From positions 126,003-190,002 of the forward strand of contig NZ_GG694007.1 in the NCBI RefSeq assembly GCF_000160695.1: 64,000 nucleotides of DNA, written 5' to 3'. The notes beneath the pieces are model-generated. The model was not told where the DNA came from, did not search any database, and saw nothing but the letters and a program-made list of their open reading frames with translations. Below are positions 59,541 through 64,000 of this stretch, piece by piece (position 1 is the first letter of the stretch; every line of letters begins with the position of its first letter). The position numbers and the translations under genes are program-made. This stretch comes from Centipeda flueggei ATCC 43531 (GTDB lineage: Bacteria > Bacillota > Negativicutes > Selenomonadales > Selenomonadaceae).

Positions 59541-60389
59541 TCAGAACTTGTTTTCCGATGTGGCATCCCTCGTCTTGGTGATTTTTACATTGTACTTCTT
59601 GTAGTCGTCCGACACCGCCAGCGCCAACACCGCATCCATGACCACCAACTCGGCAATCCGTGCACTCGTGGACTCGGACTTGAAGAGCGTCTCCTTGCTC
59701 CCGACTGGGATGACGAGGTCAGCAATGCGTCCGATCGGCGACTTTGCCTGCGTCGTGAGCAGGATCACATAGGCGCCGTTCTTCCTCGCCATCTTCAGGC
59801 AGTGAAAAACGCTCTTCGTACTGCCCGTATGCGAGATCCCAATCGCGACATCGCCCTTTTTGAGCAGGGAGGCAGACATCGCCTGAATATCCGCATCGAG
59901 CAGAACCGTGCAGCGAATCCCCACCTTGAGAAATTTGTGGCGGATGTCCTGCGCCACGACCGAGCTGCCGCCGCTACCGAAGACCTCGATGTAATCCGCC
60001 TCGCGGATGCGCTGTGCCATTGTCTGCAGATGTTCGACGTTGAGCATCTCGAGTGTCTCATGTAGTGTCGCGATCTCGGTGTTGAAAATTTTCTGGCAGA
60101 TCGTCAGCGCCGTATCGTGCTGCTCAAGCGCGACGTTGAGCTGCTTGTAGTGCGGAACCACCTCGCGTGCCAGTCGAATCTTGAAATTCTGATACCCCTT
60201 GCAGCCGAAGAGCTTGCAAAACCGGACAATGGAGGCATCGGACGTCCCGATGCGCTCTGCCAGCTCCGTGATCGTCGCATCCACAACCCGGTTAGGATGC
60301 TCCAAAATATACTCTGCAATCTTCTTCTCGGACTTTGTCAGCGTCCCAAGTTTATCCTCAATCAACTGCAGAAACACAGTGTTTGCCAT
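59541..60389 (-). CDS. RpiR/MurR-family transcription regulator
   Basis: 282 residues. The N-terminal helix-turn-helix (LAERIGTSDASIVRFCKLFG, residues ~41-60) binds DNA and the C-terminal SIS domain (EVFGSGGSSVVAQDIRHKFL near 133-152) binds a sugar phosphate. It is the likely regulator of the TRAP operon in which it sits. Confidence 0.9.
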   Translation of the reverse strand: MANTVFLQLIEDKLGTLTKSEKKIAEYILEHPNRVVDATITELAERIGTSDASIVRFCKLFGCKGYQNFKIRLAREVVPHYKQLNVALEQHDTALTICQKIFNTEIATLHETLEMLNVEHLQTMAQRIREADYIEVFGSGGSSVVAQDIRHKFLKVGIRCTVLLDADIQAMSASLLKKGDVAIGISHTGSTKSVFHCLKMARKNGAYVILLTTQAKSPIGRIADLVIPVGSKETLFKSESTSARIAELVVMDAVLALAVSDDYKKYNVKITKTRDATSENKF

Positions 60390-60494
60390 GCTGCACGCTC
60401 CAATCTATGATTTCATGCGATACCTCGATTTCCTAGCATAACACAGGATCGCTCGGAACGCACGAATTATCATAGAGAGGAGTGCTCATGCACC

Positions 60495-61322
60495 TTATTT
60501 CTTTGCGCTGTCGCTCTCCAGATCGCGCAGCATCTCCATCGCCTGCGCCACTGTCGCATTCTCGTGGATGATACTGCCGAGTGCCTTGATCAGCGAAGTC
60601 ACGTCAGAGTAGCTCCACACAAATCGACCGAAGACAACGCCGCCCACATTCGCCCGATGAATGGCATCATAGGTCATACTCATGTAGTCCTCGATGGTCT
60701 TGCAGGAGTCTCCGCCCTGAATGGCAACGCGCGCCGGGCACGCCTCTACGACGCGCGCCATCGTCTTTGGATCGCCCGTGTATGTCGTCTTGATGATATC
60801 CACGCCGAGCTCCGCACCGGCACGAACAGAATATGCGATGTTCTCCCACTTCGTCTGATCGACCTTCGCTACAGACTCGCCCTTCGGATACATATGACCG
60901 ATGAGAGGCATTCCGTAGGACATGCACTGCTTCGAGAGGCGCCCGATATCCGCAAGCTGCGCCGCCTGATGGTCGCCGAGCATCATGGCACCCACCGAAA
61001 CGCCATCCGCGCCCATGCGAACGCCTTCCTCTGCGTCGCCAAAAAGCACATCACTTGTCGGCTGAACGGGAGAGTAGCTCGAACATTTCAGCAGCAATGA
61101 CACCTTGCCGGCATGCTGCGGCCAGCAGAGCTCTGCAATGCCCTTTGTCATTGTAATCGCATTCGGTCCGCCTGCAACGATCTTGTCGATGGTCTCCTGA
61201 ATGGGGATGAGCCCCTCCAGAATCCCGCGTGAGATCGAGTGATCAACCGTGATCGCCATCATCTTGTTGCTCTTCGGATTGACCAGTCGGCTCATGCGAA
61301 CGGCTTTGCCCAACATTGCCAT
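60495..61322 (-). CDS. DhnA/LsrF-type class I aldolase
   Basis: 275 residues of the DeoC/LacD/fructose-bisphosphate aldolase-like superfamily. The Schiff-base lysine is probably in DIIKTTYTGD (Lys near 178), with TVDHSISRG and QGGDSCKTIED for phosphate binding. It cleaves a phosphorylated sugar or sugar acid. Its position between a kinase and a dehydrogenase gene supports a catabolic role. Confidence 0.8.
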   Translation of the reverse strand: MAMLGKAVRMSRLVNPKSNKMMAITVDHSISRGILEGLIPIQETIDKIVAGGPNAITMTKGIAELCWPQHAGKVSLLLKCSSYSPVQPTSDVLFGDAEEGVRMGADGVSVGAMMLGDHQAAQLADIGRLSKQCMSYGMPLIGHMYPKGESVAKVDQTKWENIAYSVRAGAELGVDIIKTTYTGDPKTMARVVEACPARVAIQGGDSCKTIEDYMSMTYDAIHRANVGGVVFGRFVWSYSDVTSLIKALGSIIHENATVAQAMEMLRDLESDSAKK

Positions 61323-61432
61323 CGTTCATACCCCTTTCCGCAAATTCACTACACATAATTCAATATATCTTTGAAGTTTTTCTACAATTTGGAGTATATC
61401 ATATGTGTAATTTATTTTCAAGATATATTTAT

Positions 61433-62947
61433 TTAGTTTGTAGATTTTTTTCTTAATATGGAAAGATGATGCATTGGGTCGACCAGCGCAGGGTAGAGCT
61501 CCTCGTAGATCTCCTGATATCCGTCATAGAACTGAACCGTCTCCGCATCGGGCTCGACGTAGCTCCGATAGTTCTCAATGACGGGGACATCCCACAAGTC
61601 GTGGAACACTCCTGCCGCCATCCCGCCCATCATCGCCGCACCGAATGCAGCCGCGTTGCTCGTCTCCACGGTACGCATCGTGACATTCTGCATGTTCGCG
61701 CGAATGTGGATGGAGAGATCGCTGCGCGTCGCTCCGCCGATACAGATGACATGCGGCGGGAACACGTTCCACCGCGTCGTTCCGATACGGTAGATCTGCG
61801 CCATCGCATGACCAAGCCCCTCATAGACGGCACGCGCAAGATCTGCCTTGCTCGTTCCCGCCGTGAGTCCGAAGAACAGACCAAGCGCCTGTGCGTCAAA
61901 GATCGGGCTGCGCTCCCCGCAGAGATACGGTACATAGAGAACACCATTCGCGCCGGGCGGCGCGGTGCACGCCAACTCCTCCAGTTCCCTCTCACCGCTC
62001 AGCTCCGGCGCAAACTCCCGCAGGAACCACCGGATGCTCCCGCCCGCCATGCTCATCGCGCCGTTCGCCAGCCATACGCCCGGGATCACGTGACTGCGGT
62101 TCATAAAGGCGGGGCTGAAGTCCGGACGATCCAGACAGAACACGGCGACCTCGGACGTGCCCATGCTTTGGAACACATCGCCGTGCCTGCGAACACCAAG
62201 CGCAAAGCTCGATGCCGCCGTATCCGCAGAGCCGATCGCCACCGGAAGCCCCGCCGGCAGATTCAGGCTGCGGGCAACATCCTCCGTAAGACCGCCAAGC
62301 GGCTCCATGCACGCCGCAATCTCCGGCAGATATGCCTCATCAATGCCATATAGATCGAGGAACTCACGCTCCCAGCGAGCCGCCGTTTCAACACGCACCA
62401 TTCCGCTGTAGGAGGCGACCGTCGGATCGACGGCGAGCCTCCCCGTGAACTTCCCCCCGAGGTAGCTGTTCAGGAAGCCGATCTTGTACGTTTCCTTCCA
62501 CAACTCAGGTTCGTGCGCACGCACCCACTGCACCGTCGCGGCAACGCAGGTGGACGGGCTTGGGTTGTTGCCGACGCGGCCAAAATATGCCTCTGCGCCG
62601 CCGAATCGTGCAACAGCCTCTGTCACCTCGCCCTTACTGCGGTTGTCAAAGTACGCAATCCCCGGACGCAGCGCCTCCAGATCCCGCCGAAAGAACACGA
62701 GCGTCGGTGACGCAACGCTCAGCCCGATTCCCTTGATCGCATCCTCATAGCCCTTCACGAGCTCCCGCAGATGCTGCACGATGTTCCGGAACAACTCTTC
62801 CAGAGGGATCTCTGCCTGATCTGCAACAGGATATGTGATCCGCATTTGAAACGAACTCTCGCGGACGAGCTGTCCCTCTACATCAAACAGGCTGACCTTC
62901 GTACTGCTGCTGCCGGTGTCAATGCCAATCATCAGCGCTTTCTTCAT
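61433..62947 (-). CDS. FGGY-family carbohydrate kinase
   Basis: 504 residues from ATG 62947 (AAGGAGAGG upstream). The ATPase fold is shown by MIGIDTGSSSTKVSLFD at the start and, in the C-terminal half, GGSIRWFLREF and ICIGGATRS. It phosphorylates a sugar or sugar acid; the subfamily lies near xylulokinases. It is the first gene of the minus-strand operon and gives the substrate of the adjacent aldolase. Confidence 0.9.
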   Translation of the reverse strand: MKKALMIGIDTGSSSTKVSLFDVEGQLVRESSFQMRITYPVADQAEIPLEELFRNIVQHLRELVKGYEDAIKGIGLSVASPTLVFFRRDLEALRPGIAYFDNRSKGEVTEAVARFGGAEAYFGRVGNNPSPSTCVAATVQWVRAHEPELWKETYKIGFLNSYLGGKFTGRLAVDPTVASYSGMVRVETAARWEREFLDLYGIDEAYLPEIAACMEPLGGLTEDVARSLNLPAGLPVAIGSADTAASSFALGVRRHGDVFQSMGTSEVAVFCLDRPDFSPAFMNRSHVIPGVWLANGAMSMAGGSIRWFLREFAPELSGERELEELACTAPPGANGVLYVPYLCGERSPIFDAQALGLFFGLTAGTSKADLARAVYEGLGHAMAQIYRIGTTRWNVFPPHVICIGGATRSDLSIHIRANMQNVTMRTVETSNAAAFGAAMMGGMAAGVFHDLWDVPVIENYRSYVEPDAETVQFYDGYQEIYEELYPALVDPMHHLSILRKKSTN

Positions 62948-63082
62948 GCCGCATCCTCTCCTTGTTGTTTTCACAGTCTTCTATATGCACAGTGTAACAT
63001 CTATGTATATTTTTTTCAATATTTATATCATTATAAAGAAAATTTTCTTCATTTTTATATGCACGGACCGCTCATCCAAACG

Positions 63083-63132
63083 CCAAGGGGCTGCTGAACG
63101 AAGTCTTCCAACTTCGTTCAGCAGCCCCTTGG
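63083..63132. repeat. Perfect 22-bp inverted repeat
   Basis: CCAAGGGGCTGCTGAACGAAGT and its exact complement flank a 6-nt loop (CTTCCA). It lies after the aldo/keto reductase gene. There is no T tract on either strand, so it may be a factor-independent terminator variant, an mRNA-stabilising hairpin or a protein-binding palindrome. (Arm: 63083-63104.). Confidence 0.85.
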
Positions 63133-63151
63133 CTATGCAGTTTACATTCCT

Positions 63152-63997
63152 CTACTCAATATGCAGCGATTCTTTCCGCATCGGCGGCGGGAATGCACGG
63201 TCAATCTTCGCACAGTCCTCCGCCGTGAGATCAAACGCATCCGCGCCCGCGTTGCTGACAGCATGCTCCTTGCAGCCCGTGCGCGGAATGACGATTGTGT
63301 TGCCGTCGCGGATTGCCCATGCAAGTGCGATCTGTGCCGGAGTCGCTCCGTGCCGTGCGGCGACCTCTCTGAGCACGCCGTTCCCAAGAAGATCGCAGGA
63401 GAGCTGTCCCGCCTGTGCGAGGGGGGCAGTATGCCATGAGAGCAACATTGTGCTCCCGCATCCACGGCAGAAGACTGTAGTCAATGCGCGTGAGCCCATG
63501 TGGTAGAGCACCTGATTCACCGCGCAGTTCCTGCCGCCATCCACCGCCCACAGTTCCTCCATGTCCGCCGTGTCGAGGTTCGACACTCCCCACGCGCGGA
63601 TCTTGCCTGCGGCACGTGCCTCCTCCATCGCCGTGACCATCTCCGCAAGCGGCCGTTCCCCGCGCCAATGATAGAGATAGAGGTCGAGGTAGTCCGTCCC
63701 GAGATGAGAGAGGCTGCGGTCGAGCGACTGCATGAGCCGCGTGCCGTATGCGTTCGACGGCATGACCTTCAACACGAGGAAGATGCTGCTGCGGTCATAC
63801 GGGCGGATCGCCTCGCCCACGAGCCGCTCGGAGCGCCCGTCGCCATAGTTCTCTGCCGTGTCAAGAAGGGTCATCCCCGCCTCGATCCCTGCGCGCAGCG
63901 CCTCCACCTCGCGCTCATAGATCGCAGCCGCGTCCCCGAGGTACCACGTTCCCTGCCCGAGCGCGGGGACAGATGCCCCGCGTGACAGCGTGACCAT
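63152..63997 (-). CDS. Aldo/keto reductase
   Basis: 281 residues. The NADPH-dependent TIM barrel is shown by GQGTWYLGD, DTAENYGDGRSERLVGEAI (catalytic Asp and Tyr), SIFLVLKVMPSN (catalytic Lys) and LDLYLYHW (His). The substrate is unknown. The start ATG 63997 lies 3 bp from the window edge, so its ribosome binding site is outside; the N-terminus looks complete. Confidence 0.85.
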   Translation of the reverse strand: MVTLSRGASVPALGQGTWYLGDAAAIYEREVEALRAGIEAGMTLLDTAENYGDGRSERLVGEAIRPYDRSSIFLVLKVMPSNAYGTRLMQSLDRSLSHLGTDYLDLYLYHWRGERPLAEMVTAMEEARAAGKIRAWGVSNLDTADMEELWAVDGGRNCAVNQVLYHMGSRALTTVFCRGCGSTMLLSWHTAPLAQAGQLSCDLLGNGVLREVAARHGATPAQIALAWAIRDGNTIVIPRTGCKEHAVSNAGADAFDLTAEDCAKIDRAFPPPMRKESLHIE

Positions 63998-64000
63998 GTT

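Overview
The window looks like chromosomal DNA of a Selenomonas-type bacterium (Negativicutes: Firmicutes relatives with an outer membrane). The clues are a GC-rich genome, a porin with one N-terminal SLH domain followed by a beta-barrel ending in Phe (28142-29464), several lipoproteins, and Firmicutes-style Shine-Dalgarno sites. This is inference from gene content; no rRNA is present. I saw no CRISPR array, no intact transposase and no prophage.

Layout. 1-320: a convergent small-peptide/antisense-RNA locus resembling the Fst/par type I toxin-antitoxin. 388-2490: tRNA-Ala(CGC), a flavin oxidoreductase-like protein and an aldehyde dehydrogenase. 3064-9257: an array of six small secreted paralogues, plus one frameshifted remnant, interrupted by a sirtuin and by copies of a short repeat. 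9265-12295: an EamA transporter, tRNA-Thr(CGT) and a coiled-coil protein with a HEPN-like motif. 12479-17132: a TPR protein, two DUF3829-type lipoproteins and two unknowns. 17242-25938: an island with a nurA-herA-GHKL(Hsp90-like)-radical SAM operon, a decayed PIN module at its 3' end, and a divergent ImmA/IrrE-PIN pair. 26050-33418: an unknown, diaminopropionate ammonia-lyase, the SLH porin with a C9/T9 tract in its promoter, an acetyltransferase, a DUF4303-like protein, and a copper ATPase with a fused C-terminal CopZ-like domain. 33538-37457: envelope proteins (repeat lipoprotein, class A beta-lactamase-like lipoprotein, amidase). 37639-42379: AzlCD and a DUF4178/DUF350/glutathionylspermidine-synthase-like cluster. 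42420-44256: a candidate small RNA, PanF and YhdT. 44811-51778: chemoreceptor, PHP hydrolase, RelB-like antitoxin, sigma factor, EAL protein and an exported protein. 51970-53941: RsmG and glycerate kinase. 54006-54300: a second small-peptide/antisense locus. 54366-62947: a TRAP-transporter catabolic operon (kinase, aldolase, RpiR regulator, Zn-dehydrogenase, DctP/Q/M, 2-hydroxyacid dehydrogenase). 63152-63997: an aldo/keto reductase.

How the genes work together. The TRAP operon plausibly imports a sugar acid or polyol that is oxidised, phosphorylated and cleaved, with a two-carbon or three-carbon acid feeding the hydroxyacid dehydrogenase and perhaps the nearby glycerate kinase. The NurA-HerA operon pairs a DNA-end-processing nuclease/translocase with a GHKL ATPase and a radical SAM enzyme and has the look of a defence or DNA-processing cassette. 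It is the strongest candidate for an undescribed system here. A short element with terminal inverted repeats (about 100-160 bp, MITE-like) recurs at many intergenic positions and in places supplies gene ends.
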